From Burkholderiales bacterium (lineage in GTDB: Bacteria > Pseudomonadota > Gammaproteobacteria > Burkholderiales > Burkholderiaceae_C): a stretch of 64,000 bases of DNA. The translations under genes were made by a program, and so were the position numbers. This document shows, one piece after another, positions 38,463-47,708 of the stretch (position 1 is the first letter of the stretch; the number at the start of each line of letters is the position of its first letter). The notes beneath the pieces are model-generated. The model searched no databases and was not told the origin of the DNA. It was given only the letters and a program-made list of their open reading frames with translations. The stretch is from NCBI GenBank assembly GCA_003963005.1, contig RXJW01000043.1, positions 1 through 64,000 on the forward strand. The letters are read 5' to 3'.

Positions 38463-40526
38463 ATGAAACGACTGCTGCTCCCGGCGCTGCTGGCCGCCAC
38501 CCTGGCCCATGCGTCCGGCACCGCCTCGACGGAATCTCCGCTCGACACGCTGCCCTACACCCCGAGCCTGGACCTCACGGCCATGGACCGCACGGCCGAC
38601 CCCTGCGAGGACCTCTACCGCTTCGCCTGCGGGTCCTGGACGAAGACCAACCCGATCCCGGCCGACCAGTCGCGCTGGTCGGTCTACGCCAAGATGGCCA
38701 ACGAGAACCAGCGCTACCTGTGGGGCGTGCTGAACACGCTGGCCGCGCCGGCCGCGGGCACGGAGCGCTCGGTGAACCAGGCCAAGCTCGGTGACTACTT
38801 CGCCAGCTGCATGGACGAAGGCGCCGTGCAGGCCGCGGGCCTGAAGCCCCTGCAGCCGCTGCTCGATCGCATCGCCGCGCTGAAGGACAAGCGCGCCCTG
38901 CCCGCGCTGCTGGCCGAGCTGCAGCTGGCGGCCGGCGGCGAGCGGCTGTTCTTCGGCTTCAGCGCCGGCCAGGACTTCGCCGATGCCACGCGCCAGATCG
39001 CCTTCGCCTACGCCGGCGGCCTCGGTCTGCCGGACCGCGACTACTACCTCAAGCGCGACGACAAGACGCTCAAGATCCGCACCGCCTACGAGGCCCACGT
39101 GGCCCGCACCTTCGAGCTGCTGGGCGAGTCGCCGGCCGCGGCCAGGGCGGGGGCGCGCAGCGTGCTGGCCACCGAGACCGTGCTGGCTCGCGCGTCGTTG
39201 TCCAAGGTGGACAAGCGCGACCCGTACAAGACCTTCCACGTCGTCGACGCGCGCGGGCTGCAGGCCCTCACGCCGGGCTTCGACTGGGCGGCCTACCAGA
39301 CGGCCCTGGGCACGCCCCCGGGCCAGGCCCGCTACAACGTCACCGAGCCGGCCTTCTTCAAGGCGCTGGCGGCGCGCCTGAAGGCCCTGCCCCTGGCGGA
39401 CGTGCAGACCTACCTGCGCTGGCAGCTCACGAGCAGCCTGGCGCCCGCGCTGGACAACGCCTTCGTGCAGGCCAACTTCGACTTCTACGGCCAGACGCTG
39501 ACCGGCACGCCGCAGCTCAAGGCGCGCTGGAAGCGCTGCGTGGCCCTCGTCGACGTGCAGCTTGGCGAAGCCCTCGGCCAGGAGTTCGTGTCCCGCAACT
39601 TCACGCCCGACCTGAAGGCGGCCACGGTGCAGATGACCGATGAGATCGAGGCCGCGATGGCGCGCAGCATCGACAGCCTCACGTGGATGAGTGCCGAGAC
39701 CAAGGCCCGCGCGCACGAGAAGCTCAAGGCCATCGTCAACAAGGTGGGCTACCCCGAGCGCTGGCGCGACTACGGGGCCTTCGCCGTGCAGCGTGGCGAC
39801 TTCCTCGGCAACGTCGTGCGCGGCAATGCCTTCGAGGCCCGGCGCCGCCTGGCCAAGATCGGCCAGCCGCTGGACCGCGGCGAGTGGAGCATGACCCCGC
39901 AGACGGTCAATGCCTATTACGACCCGCAGATGAACGACATCAACTTCCCCGCCGCCGTGCTGCTGCCGCCGCTGTACGACCCGCGACTGGACGAGGCGCC
40001 CAACTACGGCAACACCGGCGGCACCATCGGCCACGAGCTGACCCACGGCTTCGACGATGAAGGCCGGCAGTTCGATGCCAAAGGCAACCTCAAGAACTGG
40101 TGGACGAAGAAGGACGGCCAGGAATTCGAGAAGCGCGCCGCCTGCGTGGCCGACCAGTACGCCACCTACACCGTCGTCGACGAGATCAAGATCAATTCCA
40201 AGCTGACGCTCGGCGAAGACCTCGCCGACCTCGGTGGCCTCGTGCTCGCCTGGGAAGCCTGGAAGGCGCACATGAAGGGCCACACGCTGGAGAACCGCGA
40301 CGGCATGACGCCCGAGCAGCGCTTCTTCGTCGGCTTCGCGCAGTGGGACTGCGCCGATGCCCGCCCCGAGGCGATGCGCGTGCAGGCGAAGATCGACCCG
40401 CACTCGCCGGCCCGATGGCGCATCAACGGCGTCGTCGTGAACATGCCGGAGTTCGAGAAGGCCTTCGCCTGCCAACCCGGCGCCAAGCTGGTCAAGCCCG
40501 CCGGGCAGCACTGCAAGGTCTGGTGA
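38463..40526 (+). CDS. M13 family zinc metallopeptidase (neprilysin/PepO-like)
   Basis: Signal peptide; HExxH in 'GTIGHELTHGFDDEGRQFD'; 'GEDLADLGG' third ligand motif. Confidence 0.95.
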   Translation: MKRLLLPALLAATLAHASGTASTESPLDTLPYTPSLDLTAMDRTADPCEDLYRFACGSWTKTNPIPADQSRWSVYAKMANENQRYLWGVLNTLAAPAAGTERSVNQAKLGDYFASCMDEGAVQAAGLKPLQPLLDRIAALKDKRALPALLAELQLAAGGERLFFGFSAGQDFADATRQIAFAYAGGLGLPDRDYYLKRDDKTLKIRTAYEAHVARTFELLGESPAAARAGARSVLATETVLARASLSKVDKRDPYKTFHVVDARGLQALTPGFDWAAYQTALGTPPGQARYNVTEPAFFKALAARLKALPLADVQTYLRWQLTSSLAPALDNAFVQANFDFYGQTLTGTPQLKARWKRCVALVDVQLGEALGQEFVSRNFTPDLKAATVQMTDEIEAAMARSIDSLTWMSAETKARAHEKLKAIVNKVGYPERWRDYGAFAVQRGDFLGNVVRGNAFEARRRLAKIGQPLDRGEWSMTPQTVNAYYDPQMNDINFPAAVLLPPLYDPRLDEAPNYGNTGGTIGHELTHGFDDEGRQFDAKGNLKNWWTKKDGQEFEKRAACVADQYATYTVVDEIKINSKLTLGEDLADLGGLVLAWEAWKAHMKGHTLENRDGMTPEQRFFVGFAQWDCADARPEAMRVQAKIDPHSPARWRINGVVVNMPEFEKAFACQPGAKLVKPAGQHCKVW

Positions 40527-40533
40527 TCGACAC

Positions 40534-40552
40534 GCCCCGGCGCACCCGGGGC
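40534..40552. terminator. Hairpin GCCCCGG-CGCAC-CCGGGGC between convergent M13 peptidase and gspB genes
   Basis: Read directly; lies exactly in the 33-bp convergent intergenic gap; no U-tract. Confidence 0.4.
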
Positions 40553-40559
40553 GCCTGGC

Positions 40560-41213
40560 TCACAAGGGCTGCCGGTAGGCCTGCCCCTTGAAGCGCAGGA
40601 CCAGCTCGCGCGGGCGGATCTGCTCCAGCAGGAGGTCAGGTCCGAGCCGTGCGCCTTCGTGCAGCACGTCGCCATTGATGATGACGAGGCGGCTGCGCGG
40701 GTCGTCGGAATAGACCGAGCCGCCCAGCGCCAGGCGCGGCAGTTCGCGCCGGGTGGCCTCGGGCAGCTCGCTGGCGAGCGGCAACCGGGCGGGCTCGGCG
40801 GGCGGAGCGGCCCGCGGTGCCGGTGCCGGCGAGGCGACCACTGCAGCCGGTGGCGGCACCGGCGGCAGGTAGGGCGACACCGAGGCGGCCGGTGCCGGTG
40901 GCGTGATGGCCGCGGTGACGGGTGCCGGGGCAGGTGCTGCCGGCACGGGTGCTGCGAGCTCGGGTGATGCCGCGGGTGCCGTCGCCGGCACGGGCGCGGT
41001 GGTCTCCCGGGCGCTGCCGGCCCACCACACGCCGGTGCCTACCCCGGCGATCAGCAGCAGGCCGCCACCGGCCCAGGGCAGCCAGCGCCGGGGCGAGGTC
41101 GATCGGGCCAGCGTGTCTTCGGGTGCCGGCTGGGCATGCAGGCCGGGCACGGCACCGCGCTCGCGTTCGCGGTCGGCTTCGGCGCGGCGCAGGGCATCGA
41201 GGATGTAGGACAT
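40560..41213 (-). CDS. gspB: GspB-like general secretion pathway protein
   Basis: 'MSYILDALRRAEADRERERGAVPGLH' N-terminus, single TM, C-terminal 'SRLVIINGDVLHEGARL...ELVLRFKGQAYRQPL'. Confidence 0.85.
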   Translation of the reverse strand: MSYILDALRRAEADRERERGAVPGLHAQPAPEDTLARSTSPRRWLPWAGGGLLLIAGVGTGVWWAGSARETTAPVPATAPAASPELAAPVPAAPAPAPVTAAITPPAPAASVSPYLPPVPPPAAVVASPAPAPRAAPPAEPARLPLASELPEATRRELPRLALGGSVYSDDPRSRLVIINGDVLHEGARLGPDLLLEQIRPRELVLRFKGQAYRQPL

Positions 41214-41226
41214 GGCGTTCGGATCT

Positions 41227-42906
41227 TCAGCGGGCCGGGTCCAGCCGCGGCTCGGGCACGTCGGCGGCCTGGTTGATCAACATCAGCGTGACGGGGCCGA
41301 CGCGGCCGTCCGGCTGCAAGCCGCGCGCGGCCTGGAAGGCCTGGATCTGGCGGCTCAGCTCGGGCCAGGCCGGCGGGGCTGCGGATGCGGCTGAGGCCGC
41401 GGCCGCCGGGTTCTGCAGCGCCGCCAGGCGTGCGCCCAGCCATTCACGCAGCGGCACGATGTGGCTGGCACGGTTGGCATAGCCCGGCGGCGGGCGCCAC
41501 CAGGTGGTGAACTCGCCACGCCAGGCGCTGGCCAGTTCATCCAGCGGCAGGCGCCGCGGCTGGCCGGCGGCGACGAGGGTGGCGTGCTGCGCGTCCAGCC
41601 CCACGAGCGTCACGAGGGCCGCGGCCTGGCCCGGCCGCTGCAGCGTGAGCAGCACCGGGCGGTCGAGCAGGCGCACGAGCGACAGGCTGCCGGTGGTGCT
41701 GCGGTAGCACTGCAGGCCGCGCTGCTGGGCCGTGGTGCAGGCGTCGGTGCCGGCGGGCAGGGGCAGGCCCCAGCGGTCGGCCAGGGCGTGCCACGCGGCC
41801 GCGTCGTCGGGTGCCCAGTCGGCCAGATGGATCAGTGCGGGCCGCGCGGGTGCTGCAACGCTGGCGGCCGATGCCGGCGCCGACGCCGCCGCGGCGGGGT
41901 GCGCTGCCGAGGCGGCCGATGCCGCGGGCGACGAGGCCGCCGGGGAGGGCGCCGCGTCGGCCGGGCGGCGCGCAGCCCAGGGCTGCTGCAGCGCCCAGGC
42001 CAGGCCCGCGCCCGCGAGCACCGCGGCCCCCACGACCAGGCCGAGGCCCAGCGGGTCGCGGCGGCGCCGCCGCGTGCGCGCCGGGGCATGGCGGGGCGTG
42101 TCGAACACCTCGGCGGCCGCCTGCCGGACGATGCCTGGCGTCACGACCGTGTGCCCACCCGCATAACCGCCCAGCAGCGCGCGGTCGCAGAGCAGGTTGA
42201 TCCGCCGCGGCACGCCGCGTGTGACCTCGTGGATGAGCTTCAGCGCCGGCCGGTCGAAGGGCAGCGGGCCCGTCAAGCCGGCGACCTTCATGCGGTGGAA
42301 GACGTACTTGGCCGTCTCGGCCGGCGACAGCGCGCCGAGGTGAAAGCGCGCAATCACGCGCTGCGCCAGCTGCTCCAGCTCCGGGCGGGCGAGCATGTCG
42401 CGCAGCTCCGGCTGGCCGATCAGGACGACCTGCAGCAGCTTGCGCTCGCTCGTCTCCAGGTTGGTCAGCAGGCGCAGCTGCTCCAGCACGTCGGCCGACA
42501 GGTTCTGCGCCTCGTCGATGATCAGCACATTGTTGCGGCCTGCCGCGTGCTGCGCCAGCAGGAAGGCGTTCAGCGGGTCGACATAGGCCTTGACCGTCTG
42601 CGCCCCGGGCGGCACGGGCACGTGGAACTCGTCGCAGATCGCCTGCAGCAGCTCCAGCGCGGTCAGCCGCGGGTTGAAGATGTAGGCGACGTTGCAGTGC
42701 TTGGGGATCTGCTCCAGGAAACAGCGGCACACGGTGGTCTTGCCCGCACCGATCTCGCCGGTCAGCAGCACGAAGCCGCCGCCGCCATCCAGGCCGTACA
42801 GCAGGTGGGCCAGCGCCTCGCGGTGGCGCTCGCTCATGAACAGGTAATGCGGGTCCGGCGCGATCGAGAACGGCGCCTGCCGCAAGCCGAAAAAGGGCGC
42901 GTACAT
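41227..42906 (-). CDS. gspA: ExeA/GspA-like AAA ATPase with C-terminal peptidoglycan-binding domain
   Basis: 'MYAPFFGLRQAPFSIAPDPHYLFMSERHREALAHLLYGL', Walker A 'GEIGAGKTT', Walker B 'VLIIDEAQNL', TM, PG_binding_1-like C-terminus. Confidence 0.92.
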   Translation of the reverse strand: MYAPFFGLRQAPFSIAPDPHYLFMSERHREALAHLLYGLDGGGGFVLLTGEIGAGKTTVCRCFLEQIPKHCNVAYIFNPRLTALELLQAICDEFHVPVPPGAQTVKAYVDPLNAFLLAQHAAGRNNVLIIDEAQNLSADVLEQLRLLTNLETSERKLLQVVLIGQPELRDMLARPELEQLAQRVIARFHLGALSPAETAKYVFHRMKVAGLTGPLPFDRPALKLIHEVTRGVPRRINLLCDRALLGGYAGGHTVVTPGIVRQAAAEVFDTPRHAPARTRRRRRDPLGLGLVVGAAVLAGAGLAWALQQPWAARRPADAAPSPAASSPAASAASAAHPAAAASAPASAASVAAPARPALIHLADWAPDDAAAWHALADRWGLPLPAGTDACTTAQQRGLQCYRSTTGSLSLVRLLDRPVLLTLQRPGQAAALVTLVGLDAQHATLVAAGQPRRLPLDELASAWRGEFTTWWRPPPGYANRASHIVPLREWLGARLAALQNPAAAASAASAAPPAWPELSRQIQAFQAARGLQPDGRVGPVTLMLINQAADVPEPRLDPAR

Positions 42907-42963
42907 GGCGTGGCAGGATAACCACCCCGGCGCGCTGCGGCCGCGGCCCCGTTCGATGTCGGC

Positions 42964-44127
42964 TCAGGCCTGCACGACGTTGCGCCCCTGGCCCTTGGCG
43001 CGATAGAGCGCGGCATCGGCCCGCGCAAGCACGGCGGAGGCGCTGGTGTCGCCGCGCTCGGCCTCGGCAATGCCGAAGCTCGCGCTCAGCGGCCAGTCCT
43101 GCTCCAGCCAGCGCAGCGGGGCGGAGTCCACCAGCATGCGCATGCGCTCGGCCACCAGGGCGGCGCCGGCCAGATCGGTGTCGGGCAGCAGCAGGCCGAA
43201 CTCCTCGCCGCCGAGCCGGCCGAAGCGGTCGACCTCGCGCACGCACGGCCGCAGCTCCGCCACCATCTGCCGCAGTGCTGCGTCGCCCGCCGCGTGGCCA
43301 AGGGTGTCGTTGAGATGCTTGAAGCGGTCCATGTCGATCATGACGAGGGCATAGCCGCGGCCCCGCACGAAGCCGGCATGCGCCTCTTCCAGCGCACGGT
43401 CGAAGGCGCGGCGGTTGAGCGTGCCCGTCAGCGGATCGCGCTCCAGCAGCTTTTCGATGCGCAGGATGAGCCGCATCAGCACCAGGAAGGCCAGCGTGGC
43501 GTTCTGCAGCAGCGTCAGCACCAGGGCGCCCCACAGGAAGAGCAGGTTGAATTCGGTCGGCACGCGCATGTCGGGTGTGCGGCCGGGGTTGATGACCGTC
43601 TCGACGGCGCGGGCGCCCAGGAGCAGCGCGATCAGCAGCAGCGGCAGGGGCAGCAGCAGAGGCGACAACCGGCCGTCCCGCCGCCCGCTCAGCGCCCGGC
43701 GGGCCTGCAGGCCGGACATCAGCATCAGGCCGGCGCTGGCGAGGCCCACGATGCGGGCCTGCCAGCGCAGGTCGCCTTCGTACGGCAGGAGGAACAGCAG
43801 CACGGCCGCGGTCACCACGGTGGAGCTGCCCGCACGCCAGGTGAACTGGCGGGAGGTGATGTCCGACACGGCCGCCGCCAGCAGTGCGAACGACGCGATG
43901 GCGAGCACATCGCCGGGCCAGTAGGTGAACGCATCGGGCAGCACGCCGCGCAGTGCATGCAGCGTGAGAGACGCGGCGGCGGCGGCATTGGCGCTGGCCA
44001 TCGCGAAGGAGGCCCGCGGCGCGATGCGGGCCACCAGGGCCATGGCCAGCCACACGACCGTGCCCACCGCCGCGACGAGGATGACGCCGACCAGCAGCGT
44101 CAGGGTCTGCGCCACCGTGACCGTCAT
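42964..44127 (-). CDS. Membrane diguanylate cyclase (GGDEF)
   Basis: Multi-TM N-terminus; 'REVDRFGRLGGEEFGLLLP' (I-site and GGEEF); start at MTVTVAQ. Confidence 0.92.
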   Translation of the reverse strand: MTVTVAQTLTLLVGVILVAAVGTVVWLAMALVARIAPRASFAMASANAAAAASLTLHALRGVLPDAFTYWPGDVLAIASFALLAAAVSDITSRQFTWRAGSSTVVTAAVLLFLLPYEGDLRWQARIVGLASAGLMLMSGLQARRALSGRRDGRLSPLLLPLPLLLIALLLGARAVETVINPGRTPDMRVPTEFNLLFLWGALVLTLLQNATLAFLVLMRLILRIEKLLERDPLTGTLNRRAFDRALEEAHAGFVRGRGYALVMIDMDRFKHLNDTLGHAAGDAALRQMVAELRPCVREVDRFGRLGGEEFGLLLPDTDLAGAALVAERMRMLVDSAPLRWLEQDWPLSASFGIAEAERGDTSASAVLARADAALYRAKGQGRNVVQA

Positions 44128-45314
44128 GACGAAGCCCCTCCCAGGTGGGTCGCCACGCAGACGCGATTGCGGCCCTCGGCCTTGGCGCGGTAGAGCTCGG
44201 CGTCGGCGCGCACGACGGCAATCTCGCCGGTCGCATCGCCCACCACGGGCAGCGCGACGCCGAAACTGGCCGTCAGGGGCAGGTCGGCATCGCGCCAGCG
44301 CAGCGGCGTGGCGGCCAGTTGGCTGCGAAGCCGCTCGGCCACGGACGCGGCGGCAGCCAGGTCGCCGGGCGAGTCCAGCGGCAGCAGCACGCAGAACTCC
44401 TCGCCGCCGAGCCGGCCGAGCCGGTCCAGCGCCCGCAGCGCGCCCTGCCACAGCGTGACGCAGTGCAGCAGGGCGGCATCCCCTGCGGCGTGGCCATGTT
44501 CGTCGTTGATGCGCTTGAAGTGGTCGATGTCGATCATCACCAGGGCGAAGCCGCGGCCGCGGGTCAGGCTGGCCTGGGCCTCCGCCAGCGCCAGCTCGAA
44601 GGCACGCCGGTTCAGTGCGCCGGTCAATGGGTCGCGGTGCGTGAGGTGCTGGATGCGCATGACCAGGCGCCAGATCATCAGGGCGAGCAGGCTCAGCGTG
44701 ATGCCGACCGTCACCACCAGGCCGGCGATCGCCCGCGCCGGACCGGGCTGCGGCTGTGTGAGCAGACGTTCGGTCCAGCCGGGCATGAAGAGCAGCAAGC
44801 TGGCCTGCACCAGGCTCAGCACCGCCAGGGCCGCGAAGGGCAGGGTGGTGCAGACGGTGATGCTGCGCGACAGACGGTCGCCCACGCCGCGCCAGATCTC
44901 CCGCACGGCCAGCGCCGCCAGCACGCCCATGCTCAGCATGTTGGCGAGTTGCGGCGTCCGCACCGACCCGGCGGCCACGCCGGCCAGGATGCCCGTGGCC
45001 CCCAGCACGCTGATCCAGCCGATGTGCCGCGCGCGCACGCGGCTCGCGACCATGCGGCGCAGCGCGAACAGCAGCAGTACGACGCTGCTCATCAACAGCA
45101 GCTCCGGCAGGGCCAGCCGGAGAGCGGTCGGCGCGTGCGCGAGGCAGTCGCCGCAGGTCAGCGGCGGCACGCGCACGAGGTGGCTGGCCACCATCAGCCA
45201 GCTGGCCCGCGGTGCGATGCGGAAGGTGCTGGCCAGCACGAGCCACGCCAGCGCCGCAATCACGTTGAAGGCGGCGCTGATCTGCAGCAGCGTGGGGACG
45301 TCGAGAAACTCCAT
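44124..45314 (-). CDS. Membrane diguanylate cyclase (GGDEF), paralogue of neighbour
   Basis: 'RALDRLGRLGGEEFCVLLP'; stop overlaps start of downstream paralogue; start at MEFLDVP (alternative 45329). Confidence 0.92.
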   Translation of the reverse strand: MEFLDVPTLLQISAAFNVIAALAWLVLASTFRIAPRASWLMVASHLVRVPPLTCGDCLAHAPTALRLALPELLLMSSVVLLLFALRRMVASRVRARHIGWISVLGATGILAGVAAGSVRTPQLANMLSMGVLAALAVREIWRGVGDRLSRSITVCTTLPFAALAVLSLVQASLLLFMPGWTERLLTQPQPGPARAIAGLVVTVGITLSLLALMIWRLVMRIQHLTHRDPLTGALNRRAFELALAEAQASLTRGRGFALVMIDIDHFKRINDEHGHAAGDAALLHCVTLWQGALRALDRLGRLGGEEFCVLLPLDSPGDLAAAASVAERLRSQLAATPLRWRDADLPLTASFGVALPVVGDATGEIAVVRADAELYRAKAEGRNRVCVATHLGGASS

Positions 45315-45356
45315 GAGCGAGGCTGGCATCTTCCCCCACAACGCCACAATGTCCGC

Positions 45357-46097
45357 ATGACGAACTGGGTATTGATCACGGGAAGTTCGCGCGGCATCGG
45401 TGCGGCCACCGCCTGGCGCTGTGCCGAGGCGGGCTGGGATGTGGCCCTCAACTACGCCCGGGACGCCGCCTCGGCACAGGCCCTGGCCGCGCGCATCCAG
45501 GCGCTGGGCCGGCGCACGCTGAGCTTGCAGGCCGACGTGGCCGACGACGCGCAGGTGGCCGCGATGTTCGAGCAGATCGACCGTGCCGGCGGGCGGCTGG
45601 CCGGGCTCGTCAACAACGCCGGCATCGTGGCACCCGCCGGGCGGCTGGAAGGCATGAGCACCGACCGCTGGCGCCGGCTGTTCGACGTGAACGTCATCGG
45701 CACGCTGCGGTGCTGCCAACAGGCTGCGCGGCGCATGAGCCACCAGCGCGGCGGCTCGGGCGGCGCCATCGTCAATGTCAGCTCGCGCGCGGCCGAGTTC
45801 GGCTCCGGCGGCATCTACGTCGACTACGCGGCGACCAAGGGCGCCGTGGACACGCTCACCAAGGGCCTGGCGCGCGAGCTGATTGCCGAAGGCATCCGCG
45901 TCAACGGCGTGCGACCGGGCGTCATCGAGACCGAGATCCACGCCGACAGCGGGCTGGACCCGCAGAGCGTCGCCGCCACGATCCCGATCCAGCGCCTGGG
46001 CCGGCCGGAGGAGATCGCCGAGGCCATCGTCTGGCTGCTCAGCGACGCGGCGAGCTACACGGTGGGCGCCATCCTCGACGTGGCGGGTGGGCGTTAG
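45357..46097 (+). CDS. SDR family oxidoreductase
   Basis: 'VLITGSSRGIGAATA', 'LVNNAGIV', 'YVDYAATKGAVDTLTKGLARE'. Confidence 0.93.
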   Translation: MTNWVLITGSSRGIGAATAWRCAEAGWDVALNYARDAASAQALAARIQALGRRTLSLQADVADDAQVAAMFEQIDRAGGRLAGLVNNAGIVAPAGRLEGMSTDRWRRLFDVNVIGTLRCCQQAARRMSHQRGGSGGAIVNVSSRAAEFGSGGIYVDYAATKGAVDTLTKGLARELIAEGIRVNGVRPGVIETEIHADSGLDPQSVAATIPIQRLGRPEEIAEAIVWLLSDAASYTVGAILDVAGGR

Positions 46098-47011
46098 CGC
46101 CGCTCGATGACGGTGGCCTCCGGCCCGCCGGCGTCGCGCAGCCGCGCGGCCGTGGCACGCGCCTCGTCGGCGCTCGGAAACGGGCCGGCCCGCAGCCGGT
46201 GCAGGCCGGCCTCGCGCACGACGGTGAGCAGCGGCAGCAGGGTCAAGTCGGCTTGCGCCACGCGCTGGCGCAGGGCCTCGGCGCCGTCGAGCCTGGCGAA
46301 CGCGCCGAACTGCAGCCAGACCGTGGCAGCGCCGCCGGCCGTGGTCTCGCGCTCCGGGCCGCCCGGCGGCGCTGCGGGCAGGTAGACCGGGGCCGGTTCG
46401 GTCGGCGCAGGCGTGGCCAGGCCGGCGCGGATCTCGGCATAGGTGATGCGCTGCACCTCCACCGGCGCCACGCCGCGCAGCAGGTCGAGCTTGAGTGCCG
46501 CGGTGTAGCTGAGGTCGATGATGCGACCCTTGTGGAAGGGCCCGCGGTCGTTGATGCGCACGATGACTTCCCGCCCGTTCGCCGGGTTGCGCACCCGGGC
46601 GTAGCTCGGGATCGGCAGCGTCGCGTGGGCGGCCGTCATCGCATACATGTTGTAGACCTCGCCGCTGGCCGTGGGCCGGCCGTGGAACTTGCGGCCGTAC
46701 CAGGAGGCCAGGCCGCGCTCGGCGTAGGGCGCGTCCGTGACGAGCGGCTCGTAGCGTTCGCCGAGCACCTCGTAGGGCTTGTTGGGGCCGCCGGGGCGGA
46801 TGGGCTCCAGGCGCGGCACGGCGTCCGGCACGCGGGCGAGATCGGCTGGCGGGTTGGGCAGCGGGCCATCGCGGTCAGTGGGCGCCGGGGCCGTCGGGAG
46901 GGCCGGCGCGGGCGAGCGTGTCGCGCAGCCGGTCATCCCGAGCGCCATGACGAGGGCGAGCGCCAGCCCAGTATGCTGCGCGCTGTCCTTCCACCGTCCA
47001 AGCCATGCCAT
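46094..47011 (-). CDS. rlpA: Septal ring lytic transglycosylase RlpA-like lipoprotein with SPOR domain
   Basis: Lipobox 'LGMTGC'; DPBB 'GLASWYGRKFHGRPTASGEVYNMYAMTAAHATLPIPSYARVRN'; C-terminal SPOR-like domain. Confidence 0.93.
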   Translation of the reverse strand: MAWLGRWKDSAQHTGLALALVMALGMTGCATRSPAPALPTAPAPTDRDGPLPNPPADLARVPDAVPRLEPIRPGGPNKPYEVLGERYEPLVTDAPYAERGLASWYGRKFHGRPTASGEVYNMYAMTAAHATLPIPSYARVRNPANGREVIVRINDRGPFHKGRIIDLSYTAALKLDLLRGVAPVEVQRITYAEIRAGLATPAPTEPAPVYLPAAPPGGPERETTAGGAATVWLQFGAFARLDGAEALRQRVAQADLTLLPLLTVVREAGLHRLRAGPFPSADEARATAARLRDAGGPEATVIERR

Positions 47012-47708
47012 GAGCAATTTCGTCTTTCCTGCGGCCGAGATTCCGAGTGCCGCCGTCCGGGGCACGGATGCGCGCTACGCGGTGCGCCGCATCTTCTGCG
47101 TCGGCCGCAACTATGCCGATCATGCCCGTGAGATGGGCGCCGACCCGACGCGCGAGCCGCCGTTTTACTTCACGAAACCGGCCCATGCGCTGACGCCCTC
47201 CGGCTCGACCGTGCCCTACCCGACCGAGACCAAGAACTACCACTACGAGATGGAACTGGTGCTGGCCCTGGGCGCGCCGGTGTTCAAGGTCACGCCCGAG
47301 GCGGCCGTGGCGGCCATCTGGGGTTATGCCGCGGGCCTGGACATGACGCGCCGCGACCTGCAGGCCGCGGCCAAGGCGGCGGGCAAGCCCTGGGACACGT
47401 CCAAGGGGTTCGACCAGTCCGCCATCCTCGGCGAGATCGTGCGCGTGGGCGACATCGGCCGGCTGGAGAAGGGCGCGATCACGCTGTCGGTCAATGGCGT
47501 GGAGAAGCAGCACGGTGACCTGGCCGAGATGATCTGGAACCAGGCGGAGATCGTCTCCAACCTGAGCCACCTCTACCGCCTGCACCCTGGCGACCTGATC
47601 TACACCGGCACGCCGGCCGGCGTGGGTGCGGTGGTGCCGGGTGACGTGCTCGTGGGCCGCATCGAAGGCCTGGGCGAGATCACGCTGACCGTGGGGCAAC
47701 CCGAGTGA
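47010..47708 (+). CDS. Fumarylacetoacetate hydrolase family protein
   Basis: 'RRIFCVGRNYADHAREMG', 'YHYEMELVLALG', 'GDLIYTGTPAGVGAVVPGD'. Confidence 0.93.
   Translation: MSNFVFPAAEIPSAAVRGTDARYAVRRIFCVGRNYADHAREMGADPTREPPFYFTKPAHALTPSGSTVPYPTETKNYHYEMELVLALGAPVFKVTPEAAVAAIWGYAAGLDMTRRDLQAAAKAAGKPWDTSKGFDQSAILGEIVRVGDIGRLEKGAITLSVNGVEKQHGDLAEMIWNQAEIVSNLSHLYRLHPGDLIYTGTPAGVGAVVPGDVLVGRIEGLGEITLTVGQPE

Noticed and set aside
36849-40511. 1220-aa ORF combining hydroxyacid dehydrogenase with a long upstream extension
   Set aside because: Only the last 310 aa are a real protein (start at 37781). The rest is antisense to YdeI and M13 peptidase genes.
42964-45339. 791-aa ORF as a giant GGDEF protein with two cyclase-like regions
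   Set aside because: The N-terminal part is the +1 shadow of the paralogous GGDEF gene; the true start is 44127.
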